A stretch of DNA of 35,852 nt from JAWOJF01 sp046481785 (GCA_046481785.1 JAWOJF010000082.1:1-35852); one strand, 5' to 3'; shown: positions 23,596-32,607, counted from the first letter of the stretch. Notes: generated by a model not told the origin, from the letters alone. Program-made: numbers and translations.

Positions 23596-24945
23596 ATGAA
23601 AAATATTTACATACTTTTTCTTCTCCTCTTATTTGCCCCAATAAACCTTTTTGCACAGGTGGAACAAATAGCTCTTCCCGGTGAAAAGATTACATCTCTC
23701 GCATTTATCAATTATGATAATCAGACTCAAATATTTGCAGGAACCGAATCGAATGGTTTTTATTCGCATATTATCAGCAATCCCGATTCTGAATGGCATC
23801 ATGGCTGGTTCAATAACAGGAGTGTTTCAACATTGTTTGTTCAGAAGGTAGGGCACGGGCAGGGAAGTCTTTCGAGGATATTTTTTGGAATGGGTATGAC
23901 CTCTTCTGCGGACAGTACACTAATTTATACAAATGATGCACCCATACAATCAGCTATTGTGCAGAGAGACTCCGGCATAGATAAAAACCGGGCTAATAAA
24001 ATTACTTCATTTGCTGCTTTTGATTATACAGGGAATGAACCTGCCAGGTCAGCCTTTTGTATAGATGAAGCGGGCGGCATAAATAAGCTTGATTTAAATC
24101 AGTGGACAAAAATATATCCGCATTCATTGGCAAGTACTTTTCATGTTCTGCACACATCAGATCCGGTTTTATGGGCAGGCGGAACAGCGGGGGATTACGT
24201 TGCTTCAAGTTTAATTATGAAATCAACAAATTATGGTACAACATGGCAGAAATTTTATCCTTCAGCCGGGTCGGGTTGTTTTTCAATTGCCGCATACCCC
24301 GGTGATACTGCAGTTGTATATGCAGGTTTAAGTGATGGAGTTATTAAATCTTCAGATGGTGGATATACATGGGAAAAAACACTTGAAGATTCGGGTGTAG
24401 TTTTTACAAGCATAATTATAAATCCTGAAGACGGGGCTAATATTTTTGCCGGCGGGAAAAGAAGTGACGAAGTTTTTGTTCTTTACAAGACTAATAATAA
24501 CGGAGAAACCTGGGAAATTATTGATCCGGAATGGGATTGTTTTTGTATTGTGCCGGGGATAAACACGATGGCTGGTATTATTATAGACAATAAGTATAAT
24601 ATTTTTATTGGAACAGATGGGGGCGGGATATTAAAATACGTGGAAAATGTTGTATCAGTTAATGAGGATAGTTATAAACCGGATGGATTTTATCTGCATC
24701 AGAATTATCCTAATCCATTTAACCCTGAGACATATATTGAATTTCAGACGGCAGAGACGGGTACTATAACCGTAAAAATTTATGATGTTTTGGGGAAAGA
24801 AGCAGCAACATTAGTAAATGAAGAGAAACCTGCGGGTTTATACAAAATACATTTTAATGCTGCAGGTTTATCAAGCGGCATTTACTATTATACACTATCA
24901 GCAGGAGAAAAAGTATTAACAAAAAAGATGGTATTAATAAAATAA
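23596..24945 (+). CDS. Secreted BNR/Asp-box repeat protein with T9SS type A sorting domain
   Basis: 449 aa. The signal peptide (to about 'INLFAQ', residue 21) is followed by a beta-propeller-like region with Asp-box motifs 'STNYGTTWQKF', 'SSDGGYTWEKT' and 'TNNNGETWEII'. The last ~85 residues are a T9SS type A C-terminal sorting domain ('FYLHQNYPNPFNPETYIEF', 'VKIYDVLGKEAATLVNEEKPAGLYKIHFNAAGLSSGIYYYTL...KKMVLIK'). It should be exported by Sec, then by the type IX system, and attached or released at the surface. Asp-box propellers often bind glycans, but no catalytic residue can be named. SD GGAGGTG is optimal. This domain is the best taxonomic clue in the window. Confidence 0.92.
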   Translation: MKNIYILFLLLLFAPINLFAQVEQIALPGEKITSLAFINYDNQTQIFAGTESNGFYSHIISNPDSEWHHGWFNNRSVSTLFVQKVGHGQGSLSRIFFGMGMTSSADSTLIYTNDAPIQSAIVQRDSGIDKNRANKITSFAAFDYTGNEPARSAFCIDEAGGINKLDLNQWTKIYPHSLASTFHVLHTSDPVLWAGGTAGDYVASSLIMKSTNYGTTWQKFYPSAGSGCFSIAAYPGDTAVVYAGLSDGVIKSSDGGYTWEKTLEDSGVVFTSIIINPEDGANIFAGGKRSDEVFVLYKTNNNGETWEIIDPEWDCFCIVPGINTMAGIIIDNKYNIFIGTDGGGILKYVENVVSVNEDSYKPDGFYLHQNYPNPFNPETYIEFQTAETGTITVKIYDVLGKEAATLVNEEKPAGLYKIHFNAAGLSSGIYYYTLSAGEKVLTKKMVLIK

Positions 24946-24961
24946 ACAGCTAAAAACATTT

Positions 24962-25004
24962 CATCCACCTAACGGGGTTTAGGATCAAATCCCAGAGGTG
25001 GATG
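24962..25004. terminator. Hairpin between convergent genes (possible bidirectional terminator)
   Basis: Stem CATCCACCT / AGGTGGATG (9 bp, perfect) encloses a second stem GGGGTTT / AAATCCC (one G-T). It sits between the stop codons of the T9SS gene and trpA, 17-19 nt from each. Without a T run it is not a classical intrinsic terminator; it could also protect 3' ends. Confidence 0.5.
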
Positions 25005-25022
25005 TAATATTTATAGGGTGGC

Positions 25023-25817
25023 TTAAAACTCCTTTAACGGTTCTTTTAATTGCTTAACAAGTTCTAAGGTATTATTGTAAGAGCCGTTCTTATTCATAAG
25101 AGATTTTATTACGGCACTGCCGACTATCACTCCATCACAATGCTGAGAGTACTGTTTTGCATCCTCCGCATTAGAAACACCGAAGCCCACAAGCATTTTA
25201 TTTTTCTTTACCAGTGAATAAGTATTTTTTATAAAACTAAGATTATCAGATGCCTTCCTGTTAAAATTTCCTGTTGTTCCGCTTATGCTGACGCAGTAAA
25301 TAAAACCGCTGCTTTTTTGGTCTATCTGCTTAATACGCTCATCTGATGTTGTAGGGGTAATCAACATAATAACATCAATACCATTAAACGAGTTACCAAA
25401 AAAATTATCATATTCTTCTATAGGTACATCGGGAATTATAACCCCGTTGGCTCCTGATTCTCTTAAATCATTTGCAAACTTATCTATTCCATAATTAAGT
25501 ACAGGATTAGCATAGCCCATTAAGATTAGTGGTTTTTCCGCTATATGTTTCCTTATTGCTTTTACGTATTCAAAAGTTTTTTCAAGGTTAATATTATTTT
25601 CAAGTGCTGCTTGAGATGAAGCCTGTATAATGGGTCCGTCAGCCAGGGGATCACTGAATGGGAATCCTATCTCAAGCATATCTGCGCCGGCGTTTAAAAC
25701 ATCTGATGCTAATTTTACAAATGTGTTTTTATCCGGGAAACCGCTTGTTAAAAAAACAGAAAGGATCTTTTCTCCTTTGCTGTTGTTTCTATCTATATAA
25801 TCTGAAATGAATGACAA
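25023..25817 (-). CDS. trpA: Tryptophan synthase alpha subunit
   Basis: 264 aa, standard TIM barrel. It cleaves indole-3-glycerol phosphate to indole, which is channelled to TrpB. Catalytic Glu ('MLEIGFPFSDPLADGPIIQASSQAAL') and Asp ('GVIIPDVPIEEYD') are present, as is the phosphate-binding 'LVGFGVSNAEDAKQYSQHCDGVIVGSAVIK'. The start is TTG at 25817, with a perfect SD AAAGGAG 7 nt upstream; a later ATG would lose the conserved N-terminus. Last gene of the trp operon, 27 nt after trpB. Confidence 0.97.
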   Translation of the reverse strand: MSFISDYIDRNNSKGEKILSVFLTSGFPDKNTFVKLASDVLNAGADMLEIGFPFSDPLADGPIIQASSQAALENNINLEKTFEYVKAIRKHIAEKPLILMGYANPVLNYGIDKFANDLRESGANGVIIPDVPIEEYDNFFGNSFNGIDVIMLITPTTSDERIKQIDQKSSGFIYCVSISGTTGNFNRKASDNLSFIKNTYSLVKKNKMLVGFGVSNAEDAKQYSQHCDGVIVGSAVIKSLMNKNGSYNNTLELVKQLKEPLKEF

Positions 25818-25844
25818 CTGATAACTCCTTTATCTTACCTTTAA

Positions 25845-27035
25845 TTAAATATCCAGGTTTTCTCTTATAGTATTTAAATCTTTATCTCCTCTGCCGCTTA
25901 TGTTAACAATTACAATTTCTTCTTTCCTGGTTTTCGGCATTAAGTATTCCAGGTAAGCAATTGCATGAGCAGTCTCAAGGGCAGGTATTATTCCTTCTTT
26001 TCTGGAAAATATTTTTGTTGCGTTAAGTGCCTCCTCATCAGTTACAGAAGCATATTCTGCTTTTACTTCATCTTTAAGGAAACTATGTTCTGGTCCAACG
26101 CCGGGATAATCAAGGCCGGCAGAGATGGAATGCACCGGGGCAACTTGTCCGTCCTGATCCTGTATCAGGTAAGTCTTCATTCCATGGAATATTCCTTCGC
26201 GGCCTTTGGTTAAAGTAGCGCTATGTTCATTGGTATTAAGTCCATGTCCTGCTGCTTCAACACCAATCAGTTTAGCAGAAGTATTAATAAATGGGAAGAA
26301 GATTCCTATTGCATTGCTTCCGCCCCCCACACAGGCAACAATATAATCGGGTATTCTTCCCTCAACTGATTTTATTTGTTCTTTCGCTTCAATACCAATT
26401 ACAGACTGAAAATCTCTCACAAGCATAGGATATGGATGAGGACCGACAACAGAACCAATTATGTAATGAGTATCTTCAACATTAGTCACCCAGTCGCGTA
26501 TTGCTTCATTAGTAGCATCCTTTAAAGTTCTGCTCCCTGATTTAACCGGGACTACTTCTGCACCGAGAAGTTTCATTCTGAAAACATTAAGGCTCTGGCG
26601 TTCCATATCAACTTCGCCCATATATACGATGCATTTCAATCCAAACTTTGCACATGCAGTAGCAGTTGCCACACCATGCTGCCCTGCGCCGGTTTCAGCA
26701 ATTATTCTGGTTTTACCAAGCTTTTTTGCAAGCAGTATTTGACCGAGTGCATTATTTATTTTATGCGCACCGGTATGGCACAGATCTTCCCGCTTAAGAT
26801 AAATTTTAGCTTTGCCATAGTGATCAGTTAATCCCTCAGCAAAGGTAAGTGGAGTAGGCCTTCCCGTATATTCTTTGTGAAGATGATTCAATTCAATCTT
26901 AAAATTTTCATCATCCTTTAACTGCAGGTATATTTCTTCCAGTTCTTCAAGGGGTGTTATCAGGGTTTCGGGAACATATTTTCCACCGTACCTGCCGAAC
27001 CTTCCTTTTATATCGGGATAATTATACACTTGCAT
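25845..27035 (-). CDS. trpB: Tryptophan synthase beta subunit
   Basis: 396 aa, standard PLP enzyme of the TrpB1 type. It condenses indole with serine. The PLP lysine is in 'REDLCHTGAHKINNALGQ', the phosphate-binding glycine loop is 'CVGGGSNAIGIFFPF', and 'ETGAGQHGVATA' is conserved. Its first 14 nt overlap the end of the DAHP synthase gene, giving translational coupling. The SD is weak. Confidence 0.98.
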   Translation of the reverse strand: MQVYNYPDIKGRFGRYGGKYVPETLITPLEELEEIYLQLKDDENFKIELNHLHKEYTGRPTPLTFAEGLTDHYGKAKIYLKREDLCHTGAHKINNALGQILLAKKLGKTRIIAETGAGQHGVATATACAKFGLKCIVYMGEVDMERQSLNVFRMKLLGAEVVPVKSGSRTLKDATNEAIRDWVTNVEDTHYIIGSVVGPHPYPMLVRDFQSVIGIEAKEQIKSVEGRIPDYIVACVGGGSNAIGIFFPFINTSAKLIGVEAAGHGLNTNEHSATLTKGREGIFHGMKTYLIQDQDGQVAPVHSISAGLDYPGVGPEHSFLKDEVKAEYASVTDEEALNATKIFSRKEGIIPALETAHAIAYLEYLMPKTRKEEIVIVNISGRGDKDLNTIRENLDI

Positions 27036-28053
27036 AACTGCTTAACTTTCTTTCTACAACCGGGGCAAGCTGTTCAATTTTATTAAGGAGCAATTTGAAA
27101 TTTTTTGGTGTCAGTGACTGATAACCATCAGATAAAGCTTTATCGGGATGATTATGAACTTCAATAATCAATCCATCTGCTCCGCACGCAATAGAAGCCA
27201 TTGCCATAGGGGTAACTTTATCCCAAATCCCAATACCATGTGAAGGATCAGCCATTACAGGTAAATGTGAAAGCTGTTTTATTACCGGGATAGAATTTAA
27301 ATCTAATGTATTGCGTGTTTGTGTTTCAAATGTTCTGATGCCTCTTTCACAAAGAATTACATTGTAATTTCCCTGGGATAAGATATATTCAGCGCTCATA
27401 AGAACGTCTTCAATTGTTGCAGCAAGACCGCGCTTTAATAAAATTGGAGTAGTAAGCTGCCCAACTTCTTCAAGCAGAGAAAAATTCTGCATATTACGTG
27501 CGCCAATCTGGATTATATCGGCAACGGAAGAGATTAAATCAAGATTATTATTATCCTTTGCTTCAGTAACAATTTTTAGTCCGTATTCTTTTTTAACTTC
27601 GGCAAGAATTTCAAGTCCTTTTTCTTTTAATCCCTGGAACGAATAAGGGCTTGTGCGCGGCTTATAAGCGCCTGCACGAATAAATTTAACTCCCATCTCT
27701 TTAAGTTCACCGGCAATATCAAACATCTGCTGGCGGCTTTCCACCGAGCAGGGCCCTGCAATAATGGCTAACTCTTCACCGCCTATTGATGTATCACCAA
27801 AATTAATAACGGTATTTTCAGATTTCATTTCACGGCTTACAAGCTTGTAAGGTTTTGAAACCCTTACAACTTCTTCTACCGAATCCAATGGAAGAAAATC
27901 TTCAATAGACAATTTGGCTGTACTTCCGGTAACACCGATAGCAAGCTTGCTTGCGCCGAATATTTCATGCGGCTTACAGTTGAAAGACAGGATTTTTTCT
28001 TTAACCCTGTCAACATCTTCCTGTGGTGCATTAAGTTTCATCATGATTACCAT
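27022..28053 (-). CDS. aroF: DAHP synthase (type I-beta, with N-terminal regulatory domain)
   Basis: 343 aa. It makes DAHP from phosphoenolpyruvate and erythrose 4-phosphate, the first step to chorismate. The N-terminal ~70 residues form a ferredoxin-like domain like that of Thermotoga maritima DAHP synthase, where it mediates feedback inhibition by Tyr. The barrel has 'AIIAGPCSVES', 'FIRAGAYKPRTSPYSFQG', 'IIQIGARNMQNF', 'PILLKRGLAATIEDVL', 'DPSHGIGI' and 'IIEVHNHPDKALSDGYQSL'. The ATG at 28053 has SD AGGAG; in-frame ATGs at 28044 and 28041 also exist. It overlaps trpF by 23 nt and trpB by 14 nt, so it is a true operon member. Confidence 0.95.
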   Translation of the reverse strand: MVIMMKLNAPQEDVDRVKEKILSFNCKPHEIFGASKLAIGVTGSTAKLSIEDFLPLDSVEEVVRVSKPYKLVSREMKSENTVINFGDTSIGGEELAIIAGPCSVESRQQMFDIAGELKEMGVKFIRAGAYKPRTSPYSFQGLKEKGLEILAEVKKEYGLKIVTEAKDNNNLDLISSVADIIQIGARNMQNFSLLEEVGQLTTPILLKRGLAATIEDVLMSAEYILSQGNYNVILCERGIRTFETQTRNTLDLNSIPVIKQLSHLPVMADPSHGIGIWDKVTPMAMASIACGADGLIIEVHNHPDKALSDGYQSLTPKNFKLLLNKIEQLAPVVERKLSSYASV

Positions 28054-28669
28054 TTATATTACTCCTGTATGAATTTATAATTTGAAAAAACTGTTTAATC
28101 TTTCGTTCATCTTTTTTCCCCGGTTCTTTTTCAAGTGAAGAAGAAATATCAACTGCCGCTGGTTTCACTGTAGTTATAACTTCATCAATATTTAGAATTG
28201 AGATACCGCCGGCAAGGATAATCATGCTTCTTAATTCAACCGGAATAAGATTCCAGTTAAACGGAAACCCGGTGCCACCGTACTCTGCTGCGGAGAATGT
28301 GTCAAGTAATATGGATACTCCATTATAATTGCTGATACGGGAATAGTTAAAATCATCTTCCACCCTGAAGCTTTTTATTACAGGGTAAGCAATCTTTTCA
28401 ATATATTCCGGGGATTCAGCGCCATGCAATTGTACAGCATTTAATTTAATATTAGAAGCAATCATGTTAACAGTATCAGTATCTTCATTAACAAACACTC
28501 CAACTTTCATAGTAAATGGTGAGAGTTGTCTGATAATATTTTTTGCATCCTCAGGACTGATGTATCTTTTGCTTCCTTTATAAAATATAAATCCAATTGC
28601 GTCAGCGCCGGATTGCTCCGCCAGTATAGCATCTGCTGTATTGGTTATTCCGCATATTTTAACTTTCAT
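28031..28669 (-). CDS. trpF: Phosphoribosylanthranilate isomerase
   Basis: 212 aa, a standard single-domain TIM barrel. It performs the Amadori rearrangement of PRA to CdRP. The catalytic Cys is in 'VKICGITNTADA' (Cys6 region), and the catalytic Asp is probably in 'VSILLDTFSAAEYGGTGFPFNW'. The phosphate-binding 'IILAGGISILNIDEVI' and 'AAVDISSSLEKEPGKKD' are also typical. It overlaps trpC by 11 nt and the DAHP synthase gene by 23 nt. It is separate from trpC rather than fused as in E. coli. Confidence 0.97.
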   Translation of the reverse strand: MKVKICGITNTADAILAEQSGADAIGFIFYKGSKRYISPEDAKNIIRQLSPFTMKVGVFVNEDTDTVNMIASNIKLNAVQLHGAESPEYIEKIAYPVIKSFRVEDDFNYSRISNYNGVSILLDTFSAAEYGGTGFPFNWNLIPVELRSMIILAGGISILNIDEVITTVKPAAVDISSSLEKEPGKKDERKIKQFFQIINSYRSNINGNHDET

Positions 28670-29462
28670 CGGAACACCACTCCTTTAATTCTTCAATTTT
28701 CCCTTTTATGTCTTTAGTTGACATTAAATACTCTCCTACAAGTATGGCATCTATTTCCAGCTTTTTTAAGAAAGATATATTGGCTTTTGTACTTATCCCG
28801 CTTTCCGAAACAATAAGTACATCTTCAGCCCGGTTAAGAATATTTTCAGAAAGAATTGCAGTTGTATCAAGGGTAACAGAAAAATCTTCAAGATTCCTGT
28901 TATTTATACCAATTATGTTGTTCAGACGTAAATCAATTTTTTCAAACTGATCTGCCGAATGCAGTTCAAGTAAAACCTCAAGGCCTATTTCTTTTGCCGA
29001 ATTGGTAAGCTCATTTATTTGTGCCTTTGATAATGCTTCACTGATAAGTAAAATAATATCTGCGCCTTTGGCTTTGGCTTCATAAACCTGGTATTCACTT
29101 ATAATAAAATCTTTTCTTAATAAAGGAGCTTCCTTAAACTTTGCTATATCATAAAGAAAATTTATATCACCCCGGAAAAATAATTTATCTGTTAGAACAG
29201 ATACTGCCTGCACACCTGCCTTAAAATATTCTTCTGCAATTTTAAGATGGTTAAACTCTTCTCTTAAAATCCCTTTTGAGGGACTTGCTTTTTTAATCTC
29301 CGCAATGATTGAAAGATTTTTATTAGTCCTGATATTTTTGCTGAAACTGAAACCATTGGAGGAGAAGAACTCAAAATCAGTAAAAGAAGAAAGGGAATAG
29401 CTCTTCTTCAGTTCAGAAACCTCCCGTTTTTTTACTTCTAATATTTCGTCAAGAATATTCAT
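28659..29462 (-). CDS. trpC: Indole-3-glycerol phosphate synthase
   Basis: 267 aa. It closes CdRP to indole-3-glycerol phosphate. Catalytic residues are visible: 'IIAEIKKASPSKGIL' (Glu/Lys), 'APLLRKDFIISEYQV' (catalytic Lys), 'LEVLLELHS', 'IIGINNRNLEDF', and 'IVSESGI' with a later 'ILVGEYLM'. The ATG start is preceded within 4 nt by GAGGT, which belongs to the repeat-like gap between trpD and trpC. It overlaps trpF by 11 nt. Confidence 0.97.
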   Translation of the reverse strand: MNILDEILEVKKREVSELKKSYSLSSFTDFEFFSSNGFSFSKNIRTNKNLSIIAEIKKASPSKGILREEFNHLKIAEEYFKAGVQAVSVLTDKLFFRGDINFLYDIAKFKEAPLLRKDFIISEYQVYEAKAKGADIILLISEALSKAQINELTNSAKEIGLEVLLELHSADQFEKIDLRLNNIIGINNRNLEDFSVTLDTTAILSENILNRAEDVLIVSESGISTKANISFLKKLEIDAILVGEYLMSTKDIKGKIEELKEWCSDES

Positions 29463-29464
29463 TT

Positions 29465-29508
29465 TACCTCACCCCAACCCTCACCTTATCAGGCAGAGGG
29501 AGCAGGAT
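29465..29508. repeat. CCTCACCCCAACCCTCACC / GGCAGAGGGAG repeat in the trpD-trpC gap
   Basis: It fills almost the whole 49-nt gap. It matches the style of the dispersed 'CCCTCACCCCAACCCTCTCC...GGGAGAGGG' element found across many bacterial genomes. On the coding (minus) strand it reads GGTGAGGGTTGGGGTGAGG just before the trpC ATG. A shorter relative (CCTCTTCGGGAGAGG, 32591-32605) lies in the trp leader after the attenuator. Confidence 0.65.
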
Positions 29509-29511
29509 ATG

Positions 29512-30525
29512 TTATTTCGTGAAATTTCTTAATTCATTTAACTTGTTCATAGCGGCACCGCTTAGTATTGATTCCTCTGCCGCTTTTGTACACTCTTCAA
29601 GAGTTCCGAAACTTCCTGAGCAGTATAGGGCCAATGCTGTATTTGCTGCAATTGTATGAAAAGCGCCGTTTGTGTTTTTGTTTTCAAAAACATCAAGGAT
29701 GATATTTGCATTTATTTCTGGTGAATCACCCCTTATCTCTTCATGGGTTATTTTAGGATAACCGAATGTTTCATTAGTAACAGAATAATTCAGGATATCC
29801 CTTTCCGAATTGTATTCGTAAATATCAGTTGAATCGCCAAGATGAATTTCATCATACTTATTATTGCAGCAAAGGAAACATACTTTTTCAAGGCCAAGAT
29901 ATTTTGCAGCACCCGACATAGTTCTTGCAGCATTAACACTGAATGTTCCGATTATTTGTTTTTTTACATTTGCCGGATTAGTTAGCGGCCCCAGCATATT
30001 AAATACTGTTTTCATTCCCAGCTCTTTTCTAACAGATGCCGCAAATTTCATTGCAGGATGGTAATTGGGTGCAAACAAAAAAGTAATCCCTATCTGGTTC
30101 AATGCCTCTTCAGACTGTTCCTTTGTTAAATTTATATCAACCCCAAGCTCCTGCAGAACATCGGCACTGCCGCATTTGCTTGATATAGATCGGTTGCCGT
30201 GTTTAGCTACTTTTACTCCGGCTCCGGCTGCGGTAAAAGCGACAGCAGTGGAAATGTTAAAGCTGCCTGAGTTGTCACCGCCTGTACCACATACATCAAT
30301 TACATTATCATCATTGCAGTTTATTTTTATAGCCTTTTCTTTCATGGCTTTGGCAAAACCTGCAACCTCGGCGGAAGTTTCTCCTTTTGATTTTAATGCA
30401 ACAAGGAGTCCGGCAAGATGGGAGTTATTAACCTCACCGTTCATTATAAGGTTCATGGCCTGGTAAGATTCATCAAATGACAGATCTTCTTTTTCAATTA
30501 CTTTCTCGAGTAAATGTTTTATCAT
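29512..30525 (-). CDS. trpD: Anthranilate phosphoribosyltransferase
   Basis: 337 aa. It transfers the phosphoribosyl group from PRPP to anthranilate. Motifs: 'VCGTGGDNSGSFNISTAVAF' (PRPP loop), 'VAKHGNRSISSKCGSADVLQELGV' (KHGNR, anthranilate/PRPP site) and 'FLFAPNYHPAMKFAASVRKELGMKTVFNMLGPLTNP'. Its ATG overlaps the trpG stop (ATGA, 4 nt). A separate trpD, with no trpG fusion, is followed by a 49-nt repeat-containing gap before trpC, the longest gap within the operon. Confidence 0.98.
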   Translation of the reverse strand: MIKHLLEKVIEKEDLSFDESYQAMNLIMNGEVNNSHLAGLLVALKSKGETSAEVAGFAKAMKEKAIKINCNDDNVIDVCGTGGDNSGSFNISTAVAFTAAGAGVKVAKHGNRSISSKCGSADVLQELGVDINLTKEQSEEALNQIGITFLFAPNYHPAMKFAASVRKELGMKTVFNMLGPLTNPANVKKQIIGTFSVNAARTMSGAAKYLGLEKVCFLCCNNKYDEIHLGDSTDIYEYNSERDILNYSVTNETFGYPKITHEEIRGDSPEINANIILDVFENKNTNGAFHTIAANTALALYCSGSFGTLEECTKAAEESILSGAAMNKLNELRNFTK

Positions 30526-31088
30526 AAGGCTAACCAGTTTTTAATTATGTTTTTTCCTTCGTGAGTTAAAATTGACTCGGGATGAAACTGAATACCTTCT
30601 ACCGGATATTCTTTATGGCGGATACCCATTATTATTCCGTCTGCTGTTTCTGCGGAGATCTCAAGTGAAGAGGGGAGTGATTCTCTGTCAACAATCAGAG
30701 AGTGGTATCTTGTTGCCTCAAAATCCTGCGGTACATTTTTGAATATTGTTTTTGAATCATGTTTAATAAAAGATGTTTTGCCATGCATAAGCAGGGGGGC
30801 TTTAACAACTTTACCGCCGTAAACAACTCCCATTGCCTGATGGCCGAGGCATACTCCCAGCACAGGAATTTTACTCCCGAACTTTGCAAATGCAGTAAGA
30901 GATGCTTTAGAATCTTCGGGTTTACCCGGACCCGGCGAAATTAATATTTTATCCGGATTCAGATCTGCTATTTGTTCTTCATTTATCTCATCATTTCTTT
31001 TAATGATAAGTTTATTCTTAAACTTGCCCAGCAGTTGAACAAGATTGTAGGTAAATGAATCGTAGTTATCAATTACCAGTATTTTCAT
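30522..31088 (-). CDS. trpG: Anthranilate synthase glutamine amidotransferase subunit
   Basis: 188 aa from ATG 31088. SD GAGG lies 6 nt upstream and the start is inside the end of trpE; a TTG one codon earlier is less likely. It supplies ammonia from glutamine to TrpE. Class I amidotransferase triad: Cys ('VLGVCLGHQAMGVVYGG', about residue 80) and His/Glu ('GIQFHPESILTHEG'). In bacteria this subunit is sometimes shared with PabB for folate; no pabB is seen here. It overlaps trpE by 20 nt and trpD by 4 nt. Confidence 0.97.
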   Translation of the reverse strand: MKILVIDNYDSFTYNLVQLLGKFKNKLIIKRNDEINEEQIADLNPDKILISPGPGKPEDSKASLTAFAKFGSKIPVLGVCLGHQAMGVVYGGKVVKAPLLMHGKTSFIKHDSKTIFKNVPQDFEATRYHSLIVDRESLPSSLEISAETADGIIMGIRHKEYPVEGIQFHPESILTHEGKNIIKNWLAL

Positions 31089-32544
31089 CAATAACCTCTG
31101 CGTATTTTAATGCATTAACCATTGCTGCTGATTTATTCCTTATCTCTTTAGCCTCAAGGCCGGGTTTACTGTCTGCAACAATACCGGCTCCGGCCTGCCA
31201 GTATATTGTATTTCCTTTTGCAAATAAAGTTCTTATAGCAATACACATATCAAGATTGCCTGAAAAATCAAAATATCCCACAGCGCCGGCATAAACATTT
31301 CTCTCAAGCTTTTCATATTCATCTATTAGTTGGATTGCTCTAATTTTTGGCGCTCCTGTTACAGTGCCTGCAGGGAAACATGACATCAGTGCATCAATCG
31401 AGTCTTTATCTTCAGAAATTGTTCCTTCAACTTTTGAAACCATATGCATTACATGGGAATACCGCTGAATATTCATACTTTCAGACACTTTTACTGTACC
31501 ATATTCACATACTCTCCCCAGGTCATTTCTTCCCAGATCAACAAGCATTGTATGTTCCGCCAGCTCCTTAGGATCATTCTTAAGATCTTCTTCAAGTGTT
31601 TTATCCTCTTCGGCTGTTTTTCCGCGGCGGCGTGTACCTGCAATAGGCAGTACCTGAGCTTTTCTGTCTTTTACTTTCAGCAGATCTTCCGGGGAGGTTC
31701 CTATAATTGTAAACTGATTATCAAATTCCAGGTGGTACATGTAAGGGGAGGGATTTATTATTCTAAGTGCACGGTAAACATTAAACGGGTCGCCGTTATA
31801 TTTTGCAGAAAATCTTTTTGACAGGACTATCTGGAAAATATCGCCTTCAACAATATTTGTTTTTCCGGCTTCAACCTGCTTATAAAATTCATCAGGATTA
31901 AAGTTTTCACCAAGTTCACCCGACAGGCTGAAATCAGATATATGATCAACAGGTTTTTTAAGTTCTTCCCGTAGTTGTTTAATACTTTTTTTAGCCTTTT
32001 CATAAGCCTGTTCAAGTACAGTGGTTTCATCAACCGCTACATTGGAAATAAGAATAATCTGGTGTTTGTAATGATCAAAAACGAGGATTGTGTTGTAGAT
32101 ACCGAAAATGGAATCAGGGTTATTAAATCCTTCGGCATTGAACTTAATAACTTTTTCAACAAGAGCAATATTCTCATAACCAAGGTAACCGACAATGCCG
32201 CCTGTAAAATAGGGAAGTGAATCTATTTTGGGCTGATTGTATTTTTTTATTTCTTCACGTATATGCTCAAATATATTCCGGTTAATTTTTCCGGATGTCC
32301 CGTTTTTTCTAAGACTTAGTTCAAGGCCCTTATTAGAGAAAACCATTTCCGGATTTTTACCTAAGAAAGAATAACGTGCAAGACTGGCAGATCCCTCAAC
32401 AGACTCCAGTAAAAAACTCTGTTTCCCTTTTTCTCTTATTTTCAGGTAGGCGAGAACAGGTGTAAGCAAATCCGCCGTTATTGTTTCATAAACAGGAATA
32501 AGATTGTAACTTTTAGATAACTCTTTGAACTCTTCAAATTTCAT
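31069..32544 (-). CDS. trpE: Anthranilate synthase component I
   Basis: 491 aa. It converts chorismate and ammonia to anthranilate, the committed step. The N-terminal domain has the tryptophan feedback motif 'LLES' (45-48). The catalytic C-terminal half has 'FQIVLSKRF', 'PSPYMYHLEF', 'IIGTSPEDLLKV', 'LPIAGTRRRGKTAEED', 'ELAEHTMLVDLGRNDLGRV', 'MHMVSKVEGTI', 'FPAGTVTGAPKIRAIQLID' and 'IYWQAGAGIVADSKP'. The SD is weak. It is the first structural gene after the leader peptide and attenuator. Confidence 0.98.
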   Translation of the reverse strand: MKFEEFKELSKSYNLIPVYETITADLLTPVLAYLKIREKGKQSFLLESVEGSASLARYSFLGKNPEMVFSNKGLELSLRKNGTSGKINRNIFEHIREEIKKYNQPKIDSLPYFTGGIVGYLGYENIALVEKVIKFNAEGFNNPDSIFGIYNTILVFDHYKHQIILISNVAVDETTVLEQAYEKAKKSIKQLREELKKPVDHISDFSLSGELGENFNPDEFYKQVEAGKTNIVEGDIFQIVLSKRFSAKYNGDPFNVYRALRIINPSPYMYHLEFDNQFTIIGTSPEDLLKVKDRKAQVLPIAGTRRRGKTAEEDKTLEEDLKNDPKELAEHTMLVDLGRNDLGRVCEYGTVKVSESMNIQRYSHVMHMVSKVEGTISEDKDSIDALMSCFPAGTVTGAPKIRAIQLIDEYEKLERNVYAGAVGYFDFSGNLDMCIAIRTLFAKGNTIYWQAGAGIVADSKPGLEAKEIRNKSAAMVNALKYAEVIDENTGN

Positions 32545-32607
32545 AATCAGCCTTGAAAAATATTCTAAGTTTTTTCTTTCATATCCTTCTCCTCTTCGGG
32601 AGAGGGC

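Noticed and set aside
30065..30466. 133-codon plus-strand ORF opposite trpD
   Set aside because: Antisense shadow of a conserved trp gene.
32565..32582. Second tiny leader ORF (ATG, four more codons, TAG) after the attenuator
   Set aside because: It has an SD-like AGGAGAAGG but only five codons and no Trp codon. The SD-like word comes from a repeat remnant, and it adds nothing to the attenuator model.
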